From Rhodococcus rhodnii NBRC 100604 (GTDB lineage: Bacteria; Actinomycetota; Actinomycetes; Mycobacteriales; Mycobacteriaceae): DNA of 64,000 nucleotides. The position numbers and the translations under genes were made by a program. Under the pieces are notes generated by a model that was given only the letters and a program-made list of their open reading frames with translations, was not told the DNA's origin and did not search any database. How positions within the stretch are numbered: position 1 is the stretch's first letter; every line of letters starts with the position of its first letter. Below, piece by piece: positions 10,901 through 17,810 of the stretch. Location of the stretch: assembly GCF_001894925.1 (NCBI RefSeq), contig NZ_BCXD01000016.1, positions 1-64,000 on the forward strand, in the 5' to 3' direction.

Positions 10901-12856
10901 CCGAAGACCGCGAACTACGTACAGCGTGCGGGTCGGGCGGGCCGGCGTGCAGACTCCGCGGCGCTCGTCCTCACCTACGCGAACCGGAACTCGCACGACC
11001 TCGCGCAGTACCAGGACCCGAAGACGATGATCGCGGGTCGGATGCGAATTCCGTGGATTCCCATCGAGAACGAGCGGATCGCCCGCCGGCACGCCCACTC
11101 GGTAGCGCTGGCCGACTACTTCCGACACGGATTCGAGCAGAACGGTGTCGCATGGCGGCACGTCGGCGAGTTCTTCACGCGGCCGGAACCGGACGAGCCG
11201 TCGCCGGCGCAGCTGGTGAAGGGGTTCCTCACGCCCGTCCCCGAATCGATGAAACGAGCTCTGCGCGCGATTCTTCCCGAAGCGCTGCACGACCAGATGG
11301 GGTTGGACACCGATGAGTGGGTGGACAAGCTCGACGATCTGCTCGGGGACGTGCAGAAGGAGGTCGAATCGGATCTCCAGACCTTCCGCCAGTTGATCGA
11401 GGAGGCGAAGGGAAAGGACCAACTCAAGCTCGCCTACGGTTTGCAGAAGACCCTTCGTACGATCGACGAGCGTCAGCTCCTGGGATACCTCGCGAACAAG
11501 AACGTGCTGCCCAAGTACGGGTTCCCCGTCGACACCGTAGAACTGCGGACGCTGCATACGCAGGAGCCCATCGGCACCAAGCTCGAGCTTGCGCGTGACC
11601 TCAGCCAGGCGATCTACGACTATGCCCCCGGGAACCAGGTCGTCGCCGGCGGCAAGCTGTGGACGTCGCGCGGGATCCACCGGGTTCCGAAAAAGGAACT
11701 CGAACGGTTCCAGTACCGCGTGTGCCGTCACTGCGACCGCTTCGAGGTCGGACGAATTCTCGATGCCGGCGCCCCGTGCCCGAACTGCGACGAGCCGTTT
11801 CCCGCTGTTCGCACGATGGTCGTTCCCGAGTACGGGTTCGTCGCCGAACGCCGTGCTAGCGATGTCGGCACCGCGCCCCCGGTGCGGAAGTGGAGCGGGT
11901 CGAGTCACGTCGAAGACATCGGGGAGACGGGCGATCCCTTCACGTGGCAATCGACCGGCGGTATCGCAGTGGAAGCGCGTGCGGGCACGCGCGCCACACT
12001 CGCCGTCGTCTCGGAAGGAGACGGCGCGGGCTTCATCGTCTGCCAGTGGTGTGGTTGGGCCGATCCGGCTGGGTACCGACGTGGCCAGGGGGCGCACGAG
12101 CGTCCGCTGACCGGGCAGCCTTGTGACGGAAAGCTCGAGCTGATGTCGCTGGCCCATCGCTACCAGACCGACGTCGCCGAGTTCACCTTCGGTGACTACT
12201 CGTACGACCGCGATGCCGAGGATCGTTGGCTCTCGGTGCTGTACGCGTTGCTCGAAGGCGCATCGATGGCGCTCGAGATCAGCCGCGACGACATCGACGG
12301 CACACTCTCGTGGGCCAGGGACGGTCGGCGGAGCATCGTCTTGTTCGACACGGTGCCCGGCGGCGCAGGGGCTGCCAAGCGGATCGCCGAGAACCTCGGA
12401 ACGGTCCTCGCAGCGTCGGTGAAACGTCTGAACGCGTGCGAATGTGGCGAGGAGACGTCCTGTTACGGGTGCCTCCGTAGCTACCGCAACGGCCGCGTCC
12501 ACGAGCGGTTGAGCCGCGCCGGAGCGTCGGCGATCTTCCGTGAGATCCGGGTTTCCGCAGGGCTTTCGGAGGAATGGCACACCGCCATGACGACGGCAGA
12601 TGCCGAGGCGCGGCCCCTTCTCGCGGAGCTCGCCCAACGCGGCGTCGACGTGCCCGAGATCGGCCACGAGGTCGGCGACGGCTGGCCGATCGAGCTGCTC
12701 TGGGAGTCCGCGAAGGTCGCGGTGGTCACGAGCGACGATGCCGACCGTGACCAGTGGTTGAACTCGCGGGGCTATCAGGTCATCGCGCTCGAGCGGGTCG
12801 ACGCGGACGTACTCGCCACGAGTGTCAGTCGAACGGCGGAACCACAGACCGTGTGA
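7943..12856 (+). CDS. Giant DEAD/DEAH helicase with C-terminal DUF1998-type zinc domain (DruE/MrfA-like), 1637 aa
   Basis: This is a superfamily 2 helicase. Walker A is TGTGSGKTES (about 111-120) and motif II is ALDEAH (251-256). The second lobe carries ELGVDVGDL and QRAGRAGRR. Zinc-ligand clusters are scattered through it: CQRCG, CTGCG with CTTPAC, CTECG, CGTC with CPNSKC, and CRHCD with CPNCDEP. It ends in the DUF1998/MrfA signature VPGGAGAAKRI followed by CECGEETSCYGCLRSY. The DEAD helicase plus DUF1998 architecture at this length is that of Druantia DruE; DISARM splits the same modules into DrmA and DrmB. The ATG overlaps the preceding stop, which implies translational coupling. It probably translocates on invading DNA as the motor of the rightward arm. 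Confidence 0.9.
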   Translation: MTERLDPMQVASQIEIVYKRYLKTLLDPSDRALADAFEAAVDGSRLLTKGPLLELTPPYEPGATPRQLVDEGVLHKAFLTSGVLPVDRPLYVHQETAIRKVVAGRNIVVSTGTGSGKTESFLVPIIDSLVAEREAGTLGPGVRALLLYPMNALANDQLKRLRHMLRDLPEVTFGRYTGETVESEQKAASEFRATNPGEELLPNELLSREAMRRHPPHILLTNYAMLEYLLLRPKDLDLFDGPHAQTWRFIALDEAHVYDGAQGSEVALLLRRLRQRVAPETTLQCIATSASLDGPPEEAMTFARNLFQGEFVYDTDDATRQDLVKPVRRRHTTEATWKVDDADLLEWSAASDPGQAFASATDEQDVAGHLHAEDTIIRLRSALAAGPTDAGELADRLWPGDASAQQKLEAIVAVGSSVKDSSGTPVLSARYHAFVRATEGAFVTFDDDAPRVTLARREVDPETRRAAFEIGTCQRCGAVHLAGNLDTRTTGRYFVPTKTDASVKWLVLATADDTSVDEDDEALHERKTQDHSDIRYLCTGCGLLTEAEGLCTTPACPSGTTLKVREHRGRTRAMDTCTECGASSRSLIRRLRTDSNAAPAVITTALYQQLPRATDETVQEVGEGRKLLMFADSRQAAAFAAPYLSRTYNRMLERRYLTLALQDRKYEDEDLTLEDLAIIALKKARAAHHFPENAGRVKLEKETNEWVMGEVLTMDHKQSLEGLGLMKVALRRVDAALPKGLLRLGLTPDEVWDFLDELAKSARVNGAVNLLESVDIKSERFEPRNMRIRLNRIGSDPKHKVFSWLPSGRVGTTNNRVRFVDKVMNALGATIDAQKVLDGCWQFLKEHKYLVPEGDKFVADAYQLDHRKLCVHNGFDTLWYQCGTCRRITAFAVRSVCPNSKCSGTLAPFAVPNVDEDSNHYRALYSTMTPAPLSAREHTAQWSPREAAEIQRSFIAGRVNVLSCSTTFELGVDVGDLQSVVMRNMPPKTANYVQRAGRAGRRADSAALVLTYANRNSHDLAQYQDPKTMIAGRMRIPWIPIENERIARRHAHSVALADYFRHGFEQNGVAWRHVGEFFTRPEPDEPSPAQLVKGFLTPVPESMKRALRAILPEALHDQMGLDTDEWVDKLDDLLGDVQKEVESDLQTFRQLIEEAKGKDQLKLAYGLQKTLRTIDERQLLGYLANKNVLPKYGFPVDTVELRTLHTQEPIGTKLELARDLSQAIYDYAPGNQVVAGGKLWTSRGIHRVPKKELERFQYRVCRHCDRFEVGRILDAGAPCPNCDEPFPAVRTMVVPEYGFVAERRASDVGTAPPVRKWSGSSHVEDIGETGDPFTWQSTGGIAVEARAGTRATLAVVSEGDGAGFIVCQWCGWADPAGYRRGQGAHERPLTGQPCDGKLELMSLAHRYQTDVAEFTFGDYSYDRDAEDRWLSVLYALLEGASMALEISRDDIDGTLSWARDGRRSIVLFDTVPGGAGAAKRIAENLGTVLAASVKRLNACECGEETSCYGCLRSYRNGRVHERLSRAGASAIFREIRVSAGLSEEWHTAMTTADAEARPLLAELAQRGVDVPEIGHEVGDGWPIELLWESAKVAVVTSDDADRDQWLNSRGYQVIALERVDADVLATSVSRTAEPQTV

Positions 12857-12872
12857 CGGCCCCCGCCGTCAC
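12853..12872. terminator. Palindrome spanning both convergent stop codons
   Basis: A perfect 8-bp inverted repeat (GTGACGGC and GCCGTCAC) with a CCCC loop contains the TGA of the helicase gene (12854-12856) and the TGA of the convergent small gene (complement of 12869-12871). There is no T-tract, so it would be a hairpin-only bidirectional terminator or a Rho-dependent stop aid. Confidence 0.5.
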
Positions 12873-13105
12873 GGGATCGACGGGAAGGTGTTGCGCATCA
12901 GCTCTACGAGCTGCTGCGCCATCTTCTCGTCGATCTGAATGGACTGACTGCTCTTCGGCTTCGACTGCCTCAGGTCCGATCCGAAGGTCGTCAGGTGGAG
13001 GAGAGTGTCCTCACCGTCGAGAACGACGTTGTAGAAGCAATCCACCTCCGACGTGTGGGGCTGGATGCGCTGAATGCCCTTCTCGAGCTTTCGAACTCGT
13101 GCCAT
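12869..13105 (-). CDS. Small conserved-looking protein of unknown function, 78 aa
   Basis: A basic N-terminus (MARVRKLEKGI) is followed by a probable small beta fold with the segments VDCFYNVVLDGED and LHLTTFGSDLRQS, then a helix ending in LVELMRNTFPSIP. Proteins of this pattern occur in actinobacteria, where they are sometimes mislabelled as methionyl-tRNA formyltransferase; I know of no demonstrated function. There are no catalytic motifs, signal peptide or membrane segment. It lies convergent to the helicase, 12 bp from its stop, and divergent from the membrane protein at 13180. It may be an accessory of the defence cluster or an unrelated resident. No good Shine-Dalgarno precedes the ATG, so a leaderless mRNA is possible. 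Confidence 0.6.
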   Translation of the reverse strand: MARVRKLEKGIQRIQPHTSEVDCFYNVVLDGEDTLLHLTTFGSDLRQSKPKSSQSIQIDEKMAQQLVELMRNTFPSIP

Positions 13106-13179
13106 GCTCGGAGGATAGCGGCACTGTCGCTGGCAGCATGCGGCCGGACATGTCGGTGTCAGGTCCTACCCTCTTGCGC

Positions 13180-13830
13180 ATGTCATGGATTTCGTTGATC
13201 CCCATCGGTCTCTCGATCATCGGCTTGCTCTTCGGCAGTGGTTTCGTCCGACGCTCGCGAGCGCGACATCACTGGGGCCAAGAGGCTCAGCTCTCCTACT
13301 CGTTCGCGAGTGCCACCGAGGACCTGGCAATTCGCGCTGCTGCGCAGCGTCGTGCCAACCGTTTCGCCGACCGGTACCTGCGATCGCATGCCGTCCCGGC
13401 CGTGACGGGTGTGCCGACGATTCTAGTTGCCTCGGCATCGATCATGTTCCTCGGAAATGTGGTGGCGTTTGTCCTCTCGATTTCCGGCGCATCGACGATC
13501 CAAATCTGCCTCGTCGCTGCAATTTCGATCGTGTGTGCTCCGCCGTTGATGTGGTCGTACGCCCTCGGGCTGATGGCAGATTCAGAGCAGCAGGTGTACC
13601 GGGACATGGGATTCCCGGAGCAGTTCCGGCGAATCAGGCTGTCGAGGCGATGGTTCAAGCCGACGACCACCGCGCTCTTCCGTACCCGCAAGTGGCGACG
13701 ATGCTGCAGAGTCGAGTCATATCGGCGGAACCTCGTGATCGAACCTCGGAGGATCAGCGGTGCACTCCCGATAGACCGTGTCTCAGTGCCGGCATTGCGA
13801 GCAGCCGCGTTCGGCTCAGCGCCTCGGTAA
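13180..13830 (+). CDS. Predicted membrane protein of unknown function, 216 aa
   Basis: The N-terminus from ATG 13180 is a hydrophobic helix (SLIPIGLSIIGLLFG). A charged helical stretch (residues ~25-70) follows, then two adjacent membrane helices (about 75-130, including ILVASASIMFLGNVVAF and ICLVAAISIVCAPPLMW), and a basic Arg-rich cytoplasmic tail. An in-frame ATG lies 30 bp upstream. I prefer 13180 because it places the first helix at the terminus, though neither start has a strong ribosome binding site. The third codon positions are noticeably less GC-rich than in the core genome block, in line with recent acquisition. I do not recognise a family. Confidence 0.6.
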   Translation: MSWISLIPIGLSIIGLLFGSGFVRRSRARHHWGQEAQLSYSFASATEDLAIRAAAQRRANRFADRYLRSHAVPAVTGVPTILVASASIMFLGNVVAFVLSISGASTIQICLVAAISIVCAPPLMWSYALGLMADSEQQVYRDMGFPEQFRRIRLSRRWFKPTTTALFRTRKWRRCCRVESYRRNLVIEPRRISGALPIDRVSVPALRAAAFGSAPR

Positions 13831-13963
13831 CGACTCGGTGCGGAGTTGCGACAGGACCAGCAGTATCGCTATCGCAACTCGTCTCCACCTCGGTCGCATC
13901 TCGTCGTCCAGGCAGTTCAACGTCGTGCAGCGCGTCCGGCTGCGTTCGCTACAGGGAGGGTCC

Positions 13964-14950
13964 ATGGTTCTGCCGTTGATACCGGCAGCGCTCATCGCAG
14001 TGGGAGCGCTCACCGGCGGAGGTGGGCTCACGCTAGGTGGCAAGGCCGCACTCGACATGAAGCGCGCAGCCGATCAGAAGCGAGAAGCCGAAGAGCAGTA
14101 CCGAAAGCGTTACGGCGAGATCGAAGAGTGCGTCGAAGCCGTCAACGCACGGATCTCGATGCTCGGTGAGCAGCAGGAGCGGGCGTTGGCTGCGGTCGTG
14201 TTCAGGTTCATCGACTTCATGAAGCGGAACGAGAAGAAGGTCGCCGCGTCGGAACGACTCGTCGCCGACGGAGTCGAAACCAATCAACGTCAGATCACCG
14301 AAGCGGAGAAGCTGGCGCTGGACGCATTCTCGTGGCTGGGCGGGGTGTTGGGTTCCACCGCCGCCGTATCGGGAGCTTCGGCGGCAGTCCTCGGAACGGC
14401 GGGAGCCGTCGGTGCGGCGAGCACGGGTACCGCGATTTCCGGCCTGTCCGGTGTCGCGGCCACGAATGCAACGATGGCGTGGCTGGGCGGCGGCGCACTC
14501 TCGGCCGGTGGTGGCGGGATGGCGCTGGGTGGACTCGCCCTGAATTTCGTCACGATCGGCCCGGCCCTCCTCATCGGAGGAGTCGCGGCCACGGCGCAGG
14601 CGAGCAAGCTAGCGACGCAATCGAAGAAGGCGCAGGCCGACGCCGCTGTCGCCATCGCAGAGCTCGACGAGCACGAGGTTCGACTCGACGCGGTGCGCGC
14701 ACGTGCGGACGAGTTGCAGGAACTCCTCGAACGCCTGGCATTGGACGGAGTTCGAGCTCTCGACATTCTGGAGTCGGAAGAGTTCGACCCGGTCCGACAC
14801 ACCGCGCGGATGCAACGTGCGTTTCAACTCTCGAAAGCGGTTGCCGACGTGGCGAAGGTGCCGGTGCTCGACGCCGATGGCGAACTGGCACCTGAGGGCT
14901 ACGAAGTGACCATCAAGTACAAGGCAATGAGCGAGGAGAACCATGGCTGA
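13964..14950 (+). CDS. Glycine-rich membrane/coiled-coil protein of unknown function, 328 aa
   Basis: AGGGAGGG immediately precedes ATG 13964. A short hydrophobic Gly-rich N-terminus is followed by a charged coiled coil (about 30-115). A long Ala/Gly/Ser hydrophobic tract comes next (about 120-225), with repeated small-xxx-small spacing as in glycine zippers (for example TGTAISGLSG and WLGGGALSAGGGGMALGG), then a second coiled coil to the end. The symmetrical coiled coil / zipper hairpin / coiled coil layout recalls membrane-inserting or pore-like proteins. This Gly-rich block is found in several uncharacterised bacterial proteins; the function is unknown. The stop overlaps the start of the next gene by 8 bp, so the two are co-translated. 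Confidence 0.7.
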   Translation: MVLPLIPAALIAVGALTGGGGLTLGGKAALDMKRAADQKREAEEQYRKRYGEIEECVEAVNARISMLGEQQERALAAVVFRFIDFMKRNEKKVAASERLVADGVETNQRQITEAEKLALDAFSWLGGVLGSTAAVSGASAAVLGTAGAVGAASTGTAISGLSGVAATNATMAWLGGGALSAGGGGMALGGLALNFVTIGPALLIGGVAATAQASKLATQSKKAQADAAVAIAELDEHEVRLDAVRARADELQELLERLALDGVRALDILESEEFDPVRHTARMQRAFQLSKAVADVAKVPVLDADGELAPEGYEVTIKYKAMSEENHG

Positions 14951-15368
14951 GCCAGAGAAGGTACATGTCGGGGAGGTGCTGCCGCCTCGAACGGTGAGCC
15001 AGCTGGACGGCTTCGCGGCGTTGAGGCAGATCGTCGACTCGGCGCAGACCTGCGTGAACGTTCTCGCCGTCGAGAAGACGAAGCAACGGAAGATCGCCGC
15101 GTACGAGGGCACCGAAGTCGCGAAGATCAAGGCCGCGGAATCCGTTCTCCGGCAATACTTCGAGCAGTCGTTCACCGAGCGGCGTGCGGTGTTCGACGGT
15201 TTGCTGGAGCGACTCGACTCCGCTCTGGAGCAGGGCGACGGTGCAGTGATCGGCACCGTCTTGAACGGCACCGTCGACGTCGCTCGCTCGTCGCCACTCG
15301 CGAATGCCGGTGATCTGAGTCAGATCCGCGCGGCCCTCGACGATCCGGACCACGTCTGGGAGCTGTGA
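14943..15368 (+). CDS. Soluble helical partner of the upstream Gly-zipper protein, 141 aa
   Basis: ATG 14943 lies inside the last codons of the preceding gene, which implies translational coupling and probably a complex. The sequence is predicted helical: AALRQIVDSAQTCVNVLAVEKTKQRKIAAYE, then a charged stretch and LRQYFEQSFTERRAVFDGLLERLDSAL. There are no membrane segments, cysteine clusters or catalytic motifs. I recognise no family. With the neighbour it forms a two-gene unit that ends only 10 bp from the convergent toxin gene. Confidence 0.65.
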   Translation: MAEPEKVHVGEVLPPRTVSQLDGFAALRQIVDSAQTCVNVLAVEKTKQRKIAAYEGTEVAKIKAAESVLRQYFEQSFTERRAVFDGLLERLDSALEQGDGAVIGTVLNGTVDVARSSPLANAGDLSQIRAALDDPDHVWEL

Positions 15369-15378
15369 GCTGAACTGT

Positions 15379-15735
15379 CTAATCGGTGGCTTTGGGGTGA
15401 CCGGTACCAGTGGCCTTGATCCACAGGGTCCGTCCGTCGATGTCGACGAGGTACCAGATCCGTCCGCCTCCGGTGACTTCGTACTGCCACTGCTCCATGG
15501 CTATTCCTCTGTGAGTCGCGGTGGCGAGGGAGCCCTTGAGGCAATGATGCCGTGATGTGGGGGCGGGTTGGTCGCGACGAGTGCGGAGCTCGGTCCATGC
15601 GGTGAGAGCGTTGCTCGGTACCTGCTGGCACAGTGTGTCCCAGCCCTTCACTGCCTCGGTCGTAGCGAAGCGAAGCTCCCAGCCGTCTGACGGATCTGCC
15701 GGAGGGGTGACCCGGTCCCCGCGTTTCGGGCTCAC
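15379..15735 (-). CDS. Putative RelE/ParE-like toxin of a type II toxin-antitoxin pair, 118 aa
   Basis: The small basic protein has a central AWTELRTRRDQP helix and a C-terminal strand region (QWQYEVTGGGRIWYLVD, then TLWIKATGTGHPKAT). This matches actinobacterial and phage proteins usually annotated as RelE/ParE-like mRNA interferases, in which the WxYEVTGGGRIWYxxD segment forms the central sheet. The GTG start overlaps the TGA of the upstream antitoxin-like gene as GTGA, the usual arrangement for such pairs. If the family is right, it would cleave ribosome-bound mRNA or poison gyrase. The catalytic residues cannot be assigned with certainty. Confidence 0.65.
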   Translation of the reverse strand: MSPKRGDRVTPPADPSDGWELRFATTEAVKGWDTLCQQVPSNALTAWTELRTRRDQPAPTSRHHCLKGSLATATHRGIAMEQWQYEVTGGGRIWYLVDIDGRTLWIKATGTGHPKATD

Positions 15736-16208
15736 GACTCGCCAGGGGGCAGGACGGCGCCATGATCACCATCGGTGTCCGACGCGAGAACGGCGGCAAG
15801 TTCCGGGTCGGCGAGCACTTCGGCTGTGTGCTGCCAGGCGTCGATGACGTGGACCACCGGCGTGGGATTGTCGAGTGAATCCGCCGCGCGGAGGGTGTCG
15901 AGGAGTTCGGTGACGAACTCCTCGACGTCGTCAGGAGGCAGGAATGTCACCCAGGGGAACACCTCGGGAAGGGCCGCGACGACGCTCTCGCGAGCACGCG
16001 AGTCTCGCTGCACCAACGTCACGAGCATCCGCGTCGACACCGATGCGGCGGTGTGCTCGAGCTGGGCTCGCGCCGCCGTGGTCAATACCAGATCCTCGGC
16101 GTCCCGGCGGCGCACCAGCAACGACTGCGCGCTCGACCGTCGTAGCCGCTCGACCGTCGCCTTCCCCTGTAGTTGCAGCTCTGAGAACGTCACCTCATCG
16201 ACCGTCAT
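15732..16208 (-). CDS. Putative antitoxin of the adjacent toxin, 158 aa
   Basis: The first ~60 residues (VTFSELQLQGKATVERLRRSS, then SLLVRRRDAEDLVLTTAAR) resemble a Phd/YefM-type DNA-binding fold. The acidic C-terminal half (PPDDVEEFVTELLDTLRAADS) would wrap the toxin. It precedes the toxin gene with a 4-bp overlap and starts inside a perfect palindrome (16207-16232), the expected autoregulatory operator. At 158 aa it is longer than a bare Phd protein, so the C-terminal part may be a second toxin-neutralising domain. The assignment rests on layout plus N-terminal similarity. Confidence 0.6.
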   Translation of the reverse strand: MTVDEVTFSELQLQGKATVERLRRSSAQSLLVRRRDAEDLVLTTAARAQLEHTAASVSTRMLVTLVQRDSRARESVVAALPEVFPWVTFLPPDDVEEFVTELLDTLRAADSLDNPTPVVHVIDAWQHTAEVLADPELAAVLASDTDGDHGAVLPPGES

Positions 16209-16232
16209 ACTTCAAAGGTACTTCTAAAGTAT
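16207..16232. promoter_or_regulatory. Palindromic operator of the toxin-antitoxin operon
   Basis: Perfect 6-bp outer arms (ATACTT at 16207-16212, AAGTAT at 16227-16232) flank a further AAGTAC half-site on the minus strand. That gives three similarly oriented AAGTAx elements overlapping the antitoxin start codon. This is the expected position for conditional autorepression by the antitoxin/toxin complex. Confidence 0.5.
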
Positions 16233-16301
16233 GTGGGTGGCGACTGCCGCCGACACGCTAGGCTGACCGGCTGAACTGCCGAGGCGAGGGGGAGGACACC
16301 G

Positions 16302-16387
16302 ATGGCTGTAGTACGACTCGACGAAGGAACCATCGACAAACGCGTCGCACACTGCGACGACATGTTGCGGGACGCGAAGGCACTATG
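16302..16387 (+). CDS. 28-codon ORF translationally coupled to the lipoprotein gene (possible remnant)
   Basis: ATG 16302 follows the purine-rich stretch GAGGGGGAGGACACC and reads MAVVRLDEGTIDKRVAHC and onward for 28 codons to a TGA that overlaps the lipoprotein ATG (ATGA, 16385-16388). In related actinobacteria DUF3558 lipoprotein genes often follow a ~100-aa small secreted or helical protein. This ORF could be the shortened relic of such a partner, kept because it delivers ribosomes to the lipoprotein start. It may equally be a leader peptide. Confidence 0.4.
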
Positions 16388-16987
16388 AGCGCCAACTCGC
16401 TGCGCGTACCACTGATCGCCGCTGCGCTCCTCCTTGCCGTGTCGTGCGCTTCCGAAAACGCGGGCGGCGCAGATTCACCGAGCTCCAGCAACGAGGCGGA
16501 CTCGAGTTCGCCAGCGCTGCCGCCGCGACACATCGATGAGTCGGAGCGGCCGCAGGTCACCTTCGACCCGTGCAGAGATCTGACGGACGAGGCGATCTCC
16601 GCTATCGGATACGATCCCGCGACCGAGGACGGCGCCGACACGCTCGGCGAGTCGCAGACGTTCCTCGGGTGCAGCTGGAAGACAGATCCCCGCCGCTATC
16701 ACCTGACCGTCACCGCCGGGAACGTCACTCTCGACGAACACCGGGCTCGCAATTCCGGCTACGCGACGGAGTCCTCGCTCGCTGGAGTCCCCGCACTGAT
16801 GATGCTCGATCCACGGGTACCCGATTCCTGCGTTGCCGCGCTCCCGAGTGACTTCGGCGCTGTCTTGCTGCTGCGAACGGATCGCGACCTCGGTTCGCCC
16901 GCTTCGCCTACCACTCCCGATCAACGTTGTGAAGGCATTGAGCAGACTGCCGCGGCAGTGGTCGACGCGATGAATCCCGCGAAGTAA
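16385..16987 (+). CDS. DUF3558-type secreted lipoprotein, 200 aa
   Basis: A lipoprotein signal peptide is clear: basic start, hydrophobic VPLIAAALLLAVSCAS with lipobox LAVSC and Cys near residue 20. A Ser-rich linker follows, then a domain with FDPCRDLTDEAI and FLGCSW and a later Cys (PDSCVA, then QRCEG). The paired FxPCxxL and GCxW cysteines are typical of the DUF3558 family of mycolata lipoproteins, which have no defined function. The mature protein would be anchored to the outer face of the plasma membrane. Translation is probably coupled to the 28-codon ORF just upstream. Confidence 0.8.
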   Translation: MSANSLRVPLIAAALLLAVSCASENAGGADSPSSSNEADSSSPALPPRHIDESERPQVTFDPCRDLTDEAISAIGYDPATEDGADTLGESQTFLGCSWKTDPRRYHLTVTAGNVTLDEHRARNSGYATESSLAGVPALMMLDPRVPDSCVAALPSDFGAVLLLRTDRDLGSPASPTTPDQRCEGIEQTAAAVVDAMNPAK

Positions 16988-17018
16988 ACACGGGCACAAC
17001 AGCAACGGCAGGTGCGCA

Positions 17019-17058
17019 GACCCACCGAGAGGGCACTTGATCGCGAACTCGGTGGGTC
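17019..17058. terminator. Inverted repeat between convergent genes
   Basis: The 11-bp arms GACCCACCGAG (17019-17029) and CTCGGTGGGTC (17048-17058) are perfectly complementary around an 18-nt loop. They lie between the lipoprotein stop and the convergent gene ending at 17078. There is no long T-run. A bidirectional terminator is the simplest reading. Confidence 0.55.
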
Positions 17059-17077
17059 GTCGTCAATTCGGCCGTCC

Positions 17078-17701
17078 TCAGAGCCCACCCACCCACGCGA
17101 GCCGGTCACTGGACAGCGAGAACATGTCCTCGAACAGCACGACGTAGGTGCCGGGGGCTGCGCTGCCACGCGCGTCGAAGCAGACGCTACCGCTGGCCTG
17201 CCCGCCCGGCGCGATCTGGCCCGAGTTGAGCATCGGACGGTCGGTGCCGAAGGTGGCGTCACGGATCGCGCCGCTCGGATCCTGCAGGCTCCAGTCGGTG
17301 TACCCGTTGAAGTCGTTCTGCGCGCTCCCCACGTTCTCGATGGTCACCGAGCTGCACAGGTAGCTGCCGATCACCGAATCGACCGCCTCGAGCGGGCCCA
17401 CGGTGTAGGCGAGGTCGTCGCCGGTGATGGTGGCGCCGGCCTCCGCCGCCGTGTCGTCGTCGAGCTTGCCCGGGAAGTCAGGGCCGCTTGCGGCGACCGC
17501 GTCACCCGCCGGAGTGGGACCGGAGGTGACGGCGGCATCGTCGCCGTCACCACCGAGGCTCGAGACCATAGCGACCCCGCACGCTCCGAAGAGCAACACC
17601 GGAACGCCGACGACGAGCCACGGCCACACGCGACGCTTCTTCTGCGGCGGCTGGTGCTGCGGCTGCTGTTCGGGGGTGGGGTACGAACCGGGAGTGGACA
17701 T
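17078..17701 (-). CDS. Membrane-anchored DUF4352-like extracellular protein, 207 aa
   Basis: AAGGAGA lies upstream of ATG 17701. A Pro/Gln-rich cytoplasmic start (about 25 residues) and an RRVWPWLVVGVPVLLFGACGVAMV membrane anchor are followed by a disordered Asp/Ala-rich linker. The C-terminal beta-sandwich-like domain has SSVTIENVGSAQNDFNGYTDWSLQDPSG and an ALNSGQ-like turn. This fits the DUF4352/telokin-like Ig fold common in actinobacterial surface proteins. Function is unknown. It is divergent from the two-component sensor gene, suggesting it may be a target or input of that system. Confidence 0.65.
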   Translation of the reverse strand: MSTPGSYPTPEQQPQHQPPQKKRRVWPWLVVGVPVLLFGACGVAMVSSLGGDGDDAAVTSGPTPAGDAVAASGPDFPGKLDDDTAAEAGATITGDDLAYTVGPLEAVDSVIGSYLCSSVTIENVGSAQNDFNGYTDWSLQDPSGAIRDATFGTDRPMLNSGQIAPGGQASGSVCFDARGSAAPGTYVVLFEDMFSLSSDRLAWVGGL

Positions 17702-17810
17702 CTCGTCTCCTTACGCTGAGCGGCGGACGAACTCCGCCGGCTGTGCTCTCAGCTCACTCGACGCCCACCCGCGGGCGCTTCGTCCGACCGGCCGGATCGC
17801 CTCCTCCTTT

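Noticed and set aside
10547-12667. 706-codon frame antisense to the DEAD/DUF1998 helicase
   Set aside because: A high-GC shadow of a gene whose zinc and helicase motifs run on the opposite strand.
1-12856. Complete DISARM system
   Set aside because: The PLD-domain drmC is not seen and drmA/drmB are fused into one polypeptide here. The claim is limited to similarity of components; genes left of base 1 are unseen.
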